Assembly: GCA_025351675.1 (NCBI GenBank)
Contig: JANXVK010000558.1
Span: forward strand, 1 to 5,177
Source of the DNA: Rhizobacter sp.
GTDB lineage: Bacteria; Pseudomonadota; Gammaproteobacteria; Burkholderiales; Burkholderiaceae_C
Direction: 5' to 3'
DNA length: 5,177 nucleotides
The notes under the pieces are model-generated. The model saw only the letters and a program-made list of their open reading frames with translations, searched no databases and was not told the DNA's origin. Shown here one piece after another: positions 1 to 5,177 of the stretch; position 1 is the first letter of the stretch; each line of letters begins with the position of its first letter. A program made the translations under genes and the position numbers.

Positions 1-469
1 GGCTCACGCGCTTGCGCATGCCGCCCGAAAGCTGGTGCGGATAGCGATCACCGAAGCCGCCGAGGCCGACCCGCTTGAGCCACTCGTCGGCCTGCGCACG
101 CGCATCGGCTGCGCCGCGAAATTCGAGCCCCGCCATCACGTTCTGCACCGCGGTGCGCCACGGCATCAGGCTCTCGGTCTGGAACATGTAGCCGGCGCGG
201 CGGTTGATGCCCGCGAGCTCTGCGCCGAACACGCGCACGCTGCCGGTGCTCGGCGCGAGCAGGCCGGCGGCGACGTTGAGCAACGTGCTCTTGCCGCAGC
301 CAGTCGGGCCGACGACGCTGACGAACTCGCCGGCGCCGACCGTCAACGAGACGTCTCGAACCGCGGTGTAGCGCTGACTCGGATCGTCCTTGTCGACGAA
401 GGTGCAGGCGACGCGGTCGAGCTGCAGCGCGGGGGCTGCCGTCACGTCACCCACGCGGGTACTTGGCAT
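1..469 (-). CDS. ABC transporter ATP-binding protein, NitT/TauT (nitrate/sulfonate/taurine) type, partial
   Basis: This is the cytoplasmic ATPase that would power the importer served by the neighbouring binding protein. About 156 residues are visible before the left edge cuts the gene. A Walker A motif GPTGCGKST lies at about residues 54-62, the Q-loop glutamine at about 97 in YMFQTESLMPW, and the ABC signature LSGGMRKR starts at about 147. The family is usually about 250-280 residues, so Walker B, D-loop and H-switch lie outside the window. I chose the ATG at 469, which overlaps the end of the binding-protein gene by 23 bp. In-frame GTG codons at 454 and 445 are alternatives, the latter preceded by a weak GGGTGA. 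The overlap implies one operon with translational coupling. The SsuB/TauB-like style is clear, but the substrate cannot be told. The ATPase call is firm; the exact start is not. Confidence 0.93.
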   Translation of the reverse strand, partial: MPSTRVGDVTAAPALQLDRVACTFVDKDDPSQRYTAVRDVSLTVGAGEFVSVVGPTGCGKSTLLNVAAGLLAPSTGSVRVFGAELAGINRRAGYMFQTESLMPWRTAVQNVMAGLEFRGAADARAQADEWLKRVGLGGFGDRYPHQLSGGMRKRVS

Positions 470-1472
470 TCGCGCGCTTCACGAACTCGTTGGTATGGAT
501 CGCCGCGAGATCGATCTTCGCGCCGGCGATCTCGGGGTCGATGCTGGCGAGCGCGCGCCGCGCGGTCTCGGGCCCGGCCTCGGGGAACATGCCGTCGACC
601 GACAGCGCGCCTTTCGCAGCGAGAAACGCGTCGACATACACCGCGCGGTCGCCCAGCAGGTAGCTCTCGGGCACGGCCTTGATGATGTCGCCGGCGCCGG
701 CCGACTGGATCCACTTGTCGGCGCGCACGATCGCATTCGCGAGCGCCTGCACGGTGGCCGGGTTCTTGTCGATGAAGGTCTGCGGCGCGTACAGGCAGGC
801 GGCCGGCATCGGGCCACCGAAGATCTTGTCGGCCTCGGCTACGTTGCGCGTGTCGGAGACGATCTTCAGATCGCCCGAGCGCGCCAGCAGCGTGATCACC
901 GGGTCGAGGTTGCTGATCGCGTCGATCTGGCCGGCGCGCATCGCCGCGACCGCGCCGCTGCCGGCGCCCACGCCGATGATGGCCACATCACCCGGCTTCA
1001 GCCCGGCCTTGCCGAGCACGAAGTTGGCGAGCACGTTGGTGCTCGAACCGGGCGCGGTCACGCCGAGCTTCTTGCCCTTCAGCTCGGCCACGTTCTTGAA
1101 GTTGGGCATCGTCTTCGGGTTCACGCCGAGCACAATCTGCGGCGCGCGGCCCTGCAAAGCGAACGCGCGCAGGCGCTGGCCCTTCACCTGCATGTTGATG
1201 GTGTGCTCGAACGCGCCCGAGACCACGTCGGCACTGCCGCCGACCATCGCCTGCAGCGCGCGCGAGCCGCCTGCGAAATCGGCGATCGTCACATCGAGCC
1301 CTTCGGCCTTGAAGTAGCCCAGGCTTTCGGCGATCGTGAGCGGCAGGTAATAGAGCAGGTTCTTGCCGCCGACCGCGAGCGTGAGCTTGGGCCTCTCGAC
1401 GGCTTGGGCGTGAACCAATGCCGGCAGCGCGATCAGCGCTGAACCGGCCACAACGAAACTGCGGCGCTGCAT
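447..1472 (-). CDS. ABC transporter periplasmic substrate-binding protein, NMT1/SsuA-like (NitT/TauT family)
   Basis: This 341-residue protein would capture a small solute in the periplasm and deliver it to the membrane permease. Residues 1-22 form a signal peptide: MQRRSF, then a hydrophobic stretch, then a VHA|QA cleavage site. The RRSFV start resembles a twin-arginine motif, so Tat export is possible. The mature part begins KLTLAVGG and has the family's typical features: a YYLPLTIAESLGYFKAEGL segment at about 41-59, a GGSRALQAMVGGSADVV segment at about 68-84, and GKKLGVTAPGSSTN at about 133-146 in the second lobe. Length fits the family. The start is supported by GGAG ten bases upstream. 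The ATPase gene follows with a 23-bp overlap and the permease should come next, beyond the left edge. Such proteins bind sulfonates, taurine, nitrate, pyrimidine precursors or aromatic acids; the ligand cannot be read from sequence. Confidence 0.93.
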   Translation of the reverse strand: MQRRSFVVAGSALIALPALVHAQAVERPKLTLAVGGKNLLYYLPLTIAESLGYFKAEGLDVTIADFAGGSRALQAMVGGSADVVSGAFEHTINMQVKGQRLRAFALQGRAPQIVLGVNPKTMPNFKNVAELKGKKLGVTAPGSSTNVLANFVLGKAGLKPGDVAIIGVGAGSGAVAAMRAGQIDAISNLDPVITLLARSGDLKIVSDTRNVAEADKIFGGPMPAACLYAPQTFIDKNPATVQALANAIVRADKWIQSAGAGDIIKAVPESYLLGDRAVYVDAFLAAKGALSVDGMFPEAGPETARRALASIDPEIAGAKIDLAAIHTNEFVKRANAKYPRG

Positions 1473-1482
1473 GAACGTGTGA

Positions 1483-1486
1483 CTCC
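1483..1486 (-). promoter_or_regulatory. Shine-Dalgarno for the substrate-binding protein gene
   Basis: GGAG on the minus strand lies ten bases before the ATG at 1472. It supports that start over longer readings of the same frame, which stays open far upstream through the protease gene on the opposite strand. Confidence 0.6.
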
Positions 1487-1503
1487 GTTTGAAATGTGAA
1501 CCC

Positions 1504-1530
1504 AATCTAACTTGCGCCGCGATCCGGCAA
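1504..1530 (-). promoter_or_regulatory. possible promoter of the ABC importer operon
   Basis: On the minus strand, TTGCCG (1530-1525) and TAGATT (1509-1504) each match the sigma-70 consensus at four of six positions. Their 15-base spacing is shorter than the preferred 17. It would start transcription near 1497, leaving a leader of about 25 bases that contains the GGAG ribosome site. This is a weak prediction resting mainly on position. Confidence 0.25.
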
Positions 1531-1532
1531 CA

Positions 1533-1551
1533 GCGGGGAAACACACCCCGC
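1533..1551. promoter_or_regulatory. perfect inverted repeat in the divergent promoter region (possible operator)
   Basis: GCGGGG (1533-1538) and CCCCGC (1546-1551) form a perfect 6-bp inverted repeat around a 7-base AC-rich loop. It lies between the two divergent genes, just upstream of the possible importer -35 and about 25 bp before the protease -10 candidate. It could be a regulator-binding site serving either direction. It is not followed by a T-run on either strand, so it does not look like an intrinsic terminator. In such GC-rich DNA a chance repeat is also possible. Confidence 0.3.
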
Positions 1552-1575
1552 GCCACACGGGCAAGGGCCGACCCG

Positions 1576-1581
1576 TAGAAT
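1576..1581 (+). promoter_or_regulatory. -10-like element of the protease gene
   Basis: TAGAAT matches the sigma-70 -10 consensus at five of six positions and stands out in this GC-rich DNA. It ends eight bases before the protease ATG, so a start of transcription about seven bases downstream would fall at or next to the ATG. No convincing -35 is seen at the right distance, and there is no Shine-Dalgarno before the ATG. Confidence 0.4.
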
Positions 1582-1589
1582 GATTTTCG

Positions 1590-2957
1590 ATGAATTCGTT
1601 CCGCCTGCGGCACGCCGCGCTGCCGCTCTTCGCGTTGTTGCTGATACTCACTCTCCCGCGGGTAGCGTTCGCGCAGACCAAGCCGGGCCAGCCGGCCGCC
1701 GTGGTCGCGCCACCCGAAGCGCCCGCCTCGGCGCCGATTTCGCTCTCGGCGCGCAAGGTCTACGAGCAGGCGCGCTCGCAGCTGCTGCAGATCCGCACGG
1801 TGCTCAAGGGCCGCGCGAGCCAGACCTCGGTGGGTTCGGGCTTTCTGGTCTCGCGCGAGGGCCACATCGTCACGAACTTCCACGTCGTTGCCGAGGCCGC
1901 GCTGAAGCCGGAGCGCCACGATCTCGTCTACGTCACCGCCGATGGCCGCGAAGCGCCCCTGCAGATCCTGCAGCTCGACGTGCTGCACGATCTGGCGTTG
2001 CTGAAGGCGGCCGACACGAGCAAGCCTGTGACGGGTTTCGACGCGCTGGCGTTCCGCCTTGATGCGCAGCCGCTCTCGCAAGGCGAACGCATCTACTCGC
2101 TCGGCAACCCGCTCGACGTCGGCTTCGCGGTCACCGAAGGCACCTACAACGGGCTGGTCAAGCGCAGCTTCTACCCGCAGATCTTCTTCGGCGGTGCATT
2201 GAGCGGCGGCATGAGCGGCGGGCCGGCACTCGACGAACAGGGGCGCGTCATCGGCATCAACGTGGCGCGCCGCGTCGACGGCGAGCAGGTGAGCTTTCTG
2301 GTGCCGGCGAGCTTTGCGGTCGCGCTGCTGGCGCGCGGGCGCAACGCGGCACCGATCAAGGCCGCGTCTTACGGCATCGTCACCGACCAGCTGATGCAGC
2401 ATCAGCAGGCGCTGACAGATCGCTTCATCCAGCAGGGCTGGAAAACCTTCACCCACCCGCGCTACAAGGTGCCGGTGCCGGTCGACACCTTCATGCGTTG
2501 CTGGGGCAGCAGCGAACCCTCGCGCACCGGCGGGCTCGATCTGGAGCGCTCCGACTGCGTGATGGACACGCGCATCTTCGTCGGCGACTACACCACCGGC
2601 GCGCTCGGCGTGCGCCACGAGGCCTACGACGGCGCGAAGCTCGGCGCGCTGCGCTTCGCGTCGCGTTACTCGGCGAGCTTTCGCAACGAGAGCTTCACGC
2701 GGCTGCGCAGCGAGCACCAGACCAAGCCGCAGTGCCATGAAGAATACGTCGACCGCAACGGCCTGGCGCTGCGCGCGGTGGTCTGCCTGCGCGCCTACAA
2801 GAAACTGCCGGGCCTGTACGACCTCGCGGTGCTGGTCGCCACGCTCGACCAGACCCAAGCCGGCGTACAGGGCCGCTTCGATGCGCAGGGCCTGAGCTTC
2901 GCAAACGCGCAGAAGCTCGCGAAGCACTACCTGGAGGCCTACGCATGGAGCAAGTGA
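1590..2957 (+). CDS. exported trypsin-like serine protease (S1/HtrA-like fold) with unassigned C-terminal region
   Basis: This 455-residue protein is probably a periplasmic or secreted endopeptidase. Residues 1-28 form a signal peptide with a hydrophobic core and an AFA|QT cleavage site, followed by a Pro/Ala-rich linker. The protease domain spans roughly 55-250 and has a complete triad: His98 in TNFHVV, Asp134 in LHDLALLKA, and Ser209 in GMSGGP, followed by GRVIGINVA. The spacing matches HtrA/DegP-type domains, but I see no PDZ domain. The remaining 200 residues are unfamiliar and hold all four cysteines of the protein (304, 323, 382, 399), which could form disulfides in the periplasm. An in-frame TGA at 1581-1583 makes the ATG at 1590 the first possible ATG start. 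The gene ends 13 bp inside the FHA gene, so the two are probably translated together. The protease fold and triad are firm; the target is unknown. Confidence 0.92.
   Translation: MNSFRLRHAALPLFALLLILTLPRVAFAQTKPGQPAAVVAPPEAPASAPISLSARKVYEQARSQLLQIRTVLKGRASQTSVGSGFLVSREGHIVTNFHVVAEAALKPERHDLVYVTADGREAPLQILQLDVLHDLALLKAADTSKPVTGFDALAFRLDAQPLSQGERIYSLGNPLDVGFAVTEGTYNGLVKRSFYPQIFFGGALSGGMSGGPALDEQGRVIGINVARRVDGEQVSFLVPASFAVALLARGRNAAPIKAASYGIVTDQLMQHQQALTDRFIQQGWKTFTHPRYKVPVPVDTFMRCWGSSEPSRTGGLDLERSDCVMDTRIFVGDYTTGALGVRHEAYDGAKLGALRFASRYSASFRNESFTRLRSEHQTKPQCHEEYVDRNGLALRAVVCLRAYKKLPGLYDLAVLVATLDQTQAGVQGRFDAQGLSFANAQKLAKHYLEAYAWSK
2933..2937 (+). promoter_or_regulatory. strong Shine-Dalgarno for the FHA gene, inside the protease gene
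   Basis: GGAGG sits seven bases before the ATG at 2945, within the last codons of the protease gene. It fixes the FHA start at 2945 and indicates that ribosomes finishing the protease can start the FHA protein. Confidence 0.75.
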
Positions 2958-4045
2958 GCGCCTCGTCCGCCGACTACGTCGATCGGTCCCCCGAGGGGAC
3001 AGCGCCCGGCCAAGGCCCGGAGGGGCCGCTTCGTGGCCCTTCGCGGCCCGGCGCTCGGGCGCTGCTTGAGGTCCTCGACCGCGACGGCCAACCGCGCCAG
3101 TCGTTCGCCGTGCAGCACTGGCCGCTGCGCATCGGCCGCGCGCTCGACAACGACGTGGTGCTGAGCGACCCGCACCTCGCCGCCCACCACCTGACGATCG
3201 CCACCACCGAGCACGGCCTCGCGCTGACGCTCGCCGACTCGCGCAACGGCGCGCTGCTCGGCCGCAAGCGCCTGCGCGGTGGCGAGAGCGCCGCGCTCGC
3301 CATCGACGGCGAGCCGATCGACCTCACGGTCGGCCGCACCCACCTGCGCCTGCGCCTGCCCGGGCACGCGCTCGCCGCCGAACTGCCGATCGCGCCGATC
3401 GGCTCGCCGGCGCGCCGCGCGCTGCCGATCATGCTCGCGGCGCTGGCGCTGATCGCCGGCACGCTGTTCACCACTTGGCTCGACACCGACCCCGAAGGCC
3501 TGACCCGCGCGATCGGCAGCGCGCTGCTCACCGGGCTCGTCGGCGCAGCGATCTGGTGCACGGCTTGGGCACTGATGTCGAAGACCTTCACGCGCCAGGC
3601 GCACTTCGGCTGGCATGTGCGCGTGTTCGTGCTCGCGAGCTTGGCGCTGCTGGTCGTCGGCGCGCTGCCGGCGCTGCTCGCGTTCGCGTTCTCGTGGCCG
3701 TGGCTCAGCGATTTCGACTTCATCGGCACGATCGCCGTCGTCGCGACGGCGCTGTACTTCCACCTGCTCGCGGTCGAGCCGGCCCGGCACCGACAGTTGC
3801 GTTGGGTCGCAGCGACCTGCGCGCTCGTCGGCGTTGCGCTGTCGATGTGGTTCAACGTGCAGCGCAGCGACCAGCTCGGCGAGGAGCTCTACATGAACCA
3901 CTTGTTCACGCCCGCGCTGCGCATCGCCAAGCCGGTGTCGAGCGCCGTGTTCGTCGACGGCTTGGCTCCACTGAAGGCCACGCTCGACAAGAAGGCCAGG
4001 GAGCCGGCGCGCGGCGACGAAGCCAGCCGCAGCGAAGACGAGTGA
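2945..4045 (+). CDS. FHA-domain protein with five predicted transmembrane helices
   Basis: This 366-residue protein probably anchors a forkhead-associated domain to the inner membrane. FHA domains usually bind phosphothreonine peptides. Residues 1-37 are a Pro/Gly-rich linker. The FHA domain spans about 38-140, with LRIGRALDNDVVLSD (61-75), His82, and SRNG (99-102). The usual SRxH motif reads Ala79-Ala80-His81-His82, and the Thr after NG is Ala103, so phosphopeptide binding may be weakened or lost. Hydrophobic segments lie at about 158-178, 191-211, 226-250, 258-276 and 286-304. Positive charges before helix 1, after helix 2 and before helix 5 put the FHA domain in the cytoplasm and the roughly 60-residue tail in the periplasm, where the neighbouring protease acts. 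A strong ribosome site and a 13-bp overlap couple it to the protease gene. FHA fold and membrane helices are likely; the role is unknown. Confidence 0.85.
   Translation: MEQVSASSADYVDRSPEGTAPGQGPEGPLRGPSRPGARALLEVLDRDGQPRQSFAVQHWPLRIGRALDNDVVLSDPHLAAHHLTIATTEHGLALTLADSRNGALLGRKRLRGGESAALAIDGEPIDLTVGRTHLRLRLPGHALAAELPIAPIGSPARRALPIMLAALALIAGTLFTTWLDTDPEGLTRAIGSALLTGLVGAAIWCTAWALMSKTFTRQAHFGWHVRVFVLASLALLVVGALPALLAFAFSWPWLSDFDFIGTIAVVATALYFHLLAVEPARHRQLRWVAATCALVGVALSMWFNVQRSDQLGEELYMNHLFTPALRIAKPVSSAVFVDGLAPLKATLDKKAREPARGDEASRSEDE
2987..3049. repeat. palindrome-rich GC block within the FHA gene (possible dispersed repeat)
   Basis: Several inverted repeats crowd into about 60 bases: TCCCC/GGGGA at 2987-2991/2995-2999, GGCC/GGCC at 3008-3011/3014-3017, and GGGCCGC/GCGGCCC at 3023-3029/3043-3049. 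GCCCGG also occurs twice directly (3004-3009, 3015-3020). The block encodes the low-complexity Pro/Gly/Arg linker before the FHA domain. It looks more like an intergenic REP-type element than ordinary coding sequence, but copies elsewhere in the genome cannot be checked from this window. Confidence 0.4.
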
Positions 4046-4090
4046 CGAGCAACGCTCCGAGCCTGAACCCCCACCCACATCGAGACCCTC

Positions 4091-4858
4091 ATGACCTCAA
4101 CCGCCACCCCTTCGCAACGCACCATTCTCGTCACCGGCGGCGGCCGCGGCATCGGCGCCGCGACCTCCTGGCTCGCCGCGCAGCGCGGCTGGGCGGTCGC
4201 GGTCAACTACACCCACGGCACGGCGGCCGCGCAAGGCATGGTCGCGCGCATCCGCGACGCCGGCGGCACCGCGTTGGCGGTGCAGGCCGATGTGTCGGAC
4301 GAGGCCCAGGTGCTGGCGATGTTCGAGGCGATCGACGCCGAGATGCCGCCGCTCGGCGCACTCGTCAACAACGCCGGCGTGGTCGATGTGCAGACGCGCA
4401 TCGATGTCATCACCATGACACGCTTGCAGCGCATGTTCGCGATCAATGTGTTCGGTACGTTCATCTGTGCGCGCGAGGCGGTGAAGCGCATGTCCACGGT
4501 CCACGGCGGCAACGGCGGCGCCATCGTCAACCTGTCGTCGGCGGCGGCGCGCATCGGTGCGCCGGGGATGTACGTCGACTACGCTGCCGCGAAGGGCGCA
4601 ATCGACGTCTTCACGATGGGGCTGGCGAAAGAGGTTGCGCTCGAAGGCATCCGCGTCAACGCGGTGCGCCCGGGCATCATCGCGACCGAGATCCACGCCT
4701 CCGGCGGCACGCCCAACCGCGCCGCGCAGATGGCGCCGATGGTGCCGATGCAGCGCGCCGGCAGCGCCGAAGAGTGCGCCGAGGCGATCCTGTGGTTGAT
4801 GTCCGACGCGTCGAGCTACACGACCGGCGCGGTGATCGACGTGACCGGCGGGCGCTGA
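4091..4858 (+). CDS. SDR family NAD(P)-dependent oxidoreductase
   Basis: This 255-residue cytoplasmic enzyme of the classical short-chain dehydrogenase/reductase family would oxidise an alcohol or reduce a ketone with NAD(P)(H). The Rossmann cofactor motif TGGGRGIG is at 15-22, Asp67 follows in ADVSD, and NNAG is at 93-96. The catalytic set is Asn119, Ser150, Tyr164 and Lys168 (YAAAK). The end has the usual pattern IRVNAVRPGIIATEI followed by GAVIDVTGGR. Length is typical. It resembles the FabG/glucose-dehydrogenase branch, but the substrate cannot be named. The start follows the FHA stop by 45 bp with only a weak GAGA ribosome site; the frame is closed upstream by the FHA stop at 4043-4045. 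The HlyIII gene begins one base after its stop. The enzyme class is firm; a link to the protease/FHA pair is not shown. Confidence 0.93.
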   Translation: MTSTATPSQRTILVTGGGRGIGAATSWLAAQRGWAVAVNYTHGTAAAQGMVARIRDAGGTALAVQADVSDEAQVLAMFEAIDAEMPPLGALVNNAGVVDVQTRIDVITMTRLQRMFAINVFGTFICAREAVKRMSTVHGGNGGAIVNLSSAAARIGAPGMYVDYAAAKGAIDVFTMGLAKEVALEGIRVNAVRPGIIATEIHASGGTPNRAAQMAPMVPMQRAGSAEECAEAILWLMSDASSYTTGAVIDVTGGR

Positions 4859-4859
4859 C

Positions 4860-5177
4860 ATGAGCGGCGCGCTGCGCGCCGCGGATCGCGACCAGTCCCT
4901 CGGCGAAGAGATCGCCAACGGCGTCAGCCACGGCATCGGCTTCGTGCTCGCGATCGCGTCGCTGCCGGTGTTGATGGCGTTTGCGCCGGCGCACGCGAGC
5001 GCGATCAACCTGGTCGCGGCCTGCGTGTTCTCGGCGACGATGATGCTGCTGTACGGCGTCTCGACGCTGTACCACGCTTGGCCGCCGGGCCGCGTGAAGA
5101 CGTGGCTGAACCGCTGCGACCACGCCGCGATCTACCTGTTCATCGCCGGCAGCTACACGCCGTTCGTGCTCGGCGTG
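4860..5177 (+). CDS. hemolysin III (HlyIII/TrhA) family membrane protein, partial
   Basis: This is the first 106 residues of an integral membrane protein of the HlyIII family, related to YqfA/TrhA and distantly to the PAQR receptors. The family has about seven membrane helices and is about 200-220 residues long, so roughly half is beyond the right edge. Visible family marks are EIANGVSHGIG (17-27), with the first conserved His at 24, STLYHAWP (68-75), and DHAAIYLFIAGSYTPF (87-102). His24, His72 and Asp87-His88 are the conserved polar residues expected near the putative metal site. Two or three helices are visible, at about 28-43, 48-66 and 90-105. The ATG follows the SDR stop after one base and lacks a clear Shine-Dalgarno, so translation probably depends on the SDR gene. 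The hemolysin name is historical, and TrhA has been linked to membrane-energy homeostasis. Haemolytic activity should not be assumed. Confidence 0.92.
   Translation, partial: MSGALRAADRDQSLGEEIANGVSHGIGFVLAIASLPVLMAFAPAHASAINLVAACVFSATMMLLYGVSTLYHAWPPGRVKTWLNRCDHAAIYLFIAGSYTPFVLGV

Noticed and set aside
390..1442. Long plus-strand open frame opposite the substrate-binding protein gene
   Set aside because: Its product is Arg/His/Ala-rich with no domain, and it is antisense to a clear family member. Such frames are expected at this GC content.
1533..1551. Intrinsic terminator
   Set aside because: The stem is only 6 bp with no T-run on either strand, and it lies between divergent gene starts, where no terminator is needed.
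1473..2927. Open minus-strand frame continuing upstream of the binding protein through the whole protease gene
   Set aside because: The translation is low-complexity and Arg/Ala/Val-rich. The signal peptide and GGAG site place the real start at 1472.
2939..4078. Minus-strand open frame of 379 codons opposite the FHA gene
   Set aside because: Composition is Arg/Gln/Ala-rich without motifs, while the plus strand encodes a recognisable FHA domain and membrane helices.
4046..4090. Terminator or separate promoter between the FHA and SDR genes
   Set aside because: The 45-bp gap is C-rich with no stem-loop plus T-run and no recognisable -35/-10 pair.
3475..4863. Plus-strand open frame of 462 codons crossing the FHA and SDR genes
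   Set aside because: It is an out-of-frame shadow: Arg-rich, no motif, and it spans the boundary of two real genes.
4097..5008. Minus-strand open frame opposite SDR and HlyIII
   Set aside because: Antisense shadow. The SDR motifs are complete on the plus strand.

Overview
The window is very GC-rich, and each main gene has long open frames running antisense to it, as expected at this base composition. Protein style, compact gene packing and GC content suggest a betaproteobacterium of the Burkholderiales (Rubrivivax/Leptothrix/Methylibium-like). This is an inference from general character, as there is no rRNA or marker gene to settle it.

Layout: the left third (1-1472) is on the minus strand and carries part of a NitT/TauT-type ABC importer. 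An exported substrate-binding protein is followed, with a short overlap, by an ATPase that runs off the left edge. A 117-bp divergent intergenic region (1473-1589) separates this operon from a plus-strand run of four genes. These are an exported trypsin-like serine protease with a C-terminal region I do not recognise, a FHA-domain protein with five predicted membrane helices, a short-chain dehydrogenase/reductase (SDR), and the start of a hemolysin III (HlyIII/TrhA) family membrane protein cut by the right edge.

How the genes work together: the importer genes form one transcription unit whose permease is presumably beyond the left edge. The protease and FHA genes overlap by 13 bp, and a strong Shine-Dalgarno lies inside the protease gene, so they are probably translated together. 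Predicted topology puts the protease and the FHA protein's C-terminal tail on the periplasmic side and the FHA domain in the cytoplasm, which suggests a trans-envelope pair. The FHA domain has lost several residues that normally contact phosphothreonine. SDR and HlyIII are one base apart and probably co-transcribed, but nothing in the sequence ties them functionally to the protease/FHA pair.

The most interesting items are the coupled protease/FHA pair, the protease's unassigned four-cysteine C-terminal half, the degenerate FHA motif, and a palindrome-rich GC block translated as the FHA protein's N-terminal linker. I see no CRISPR array, tRNA, rRNA, insertion sequence or phage gene.
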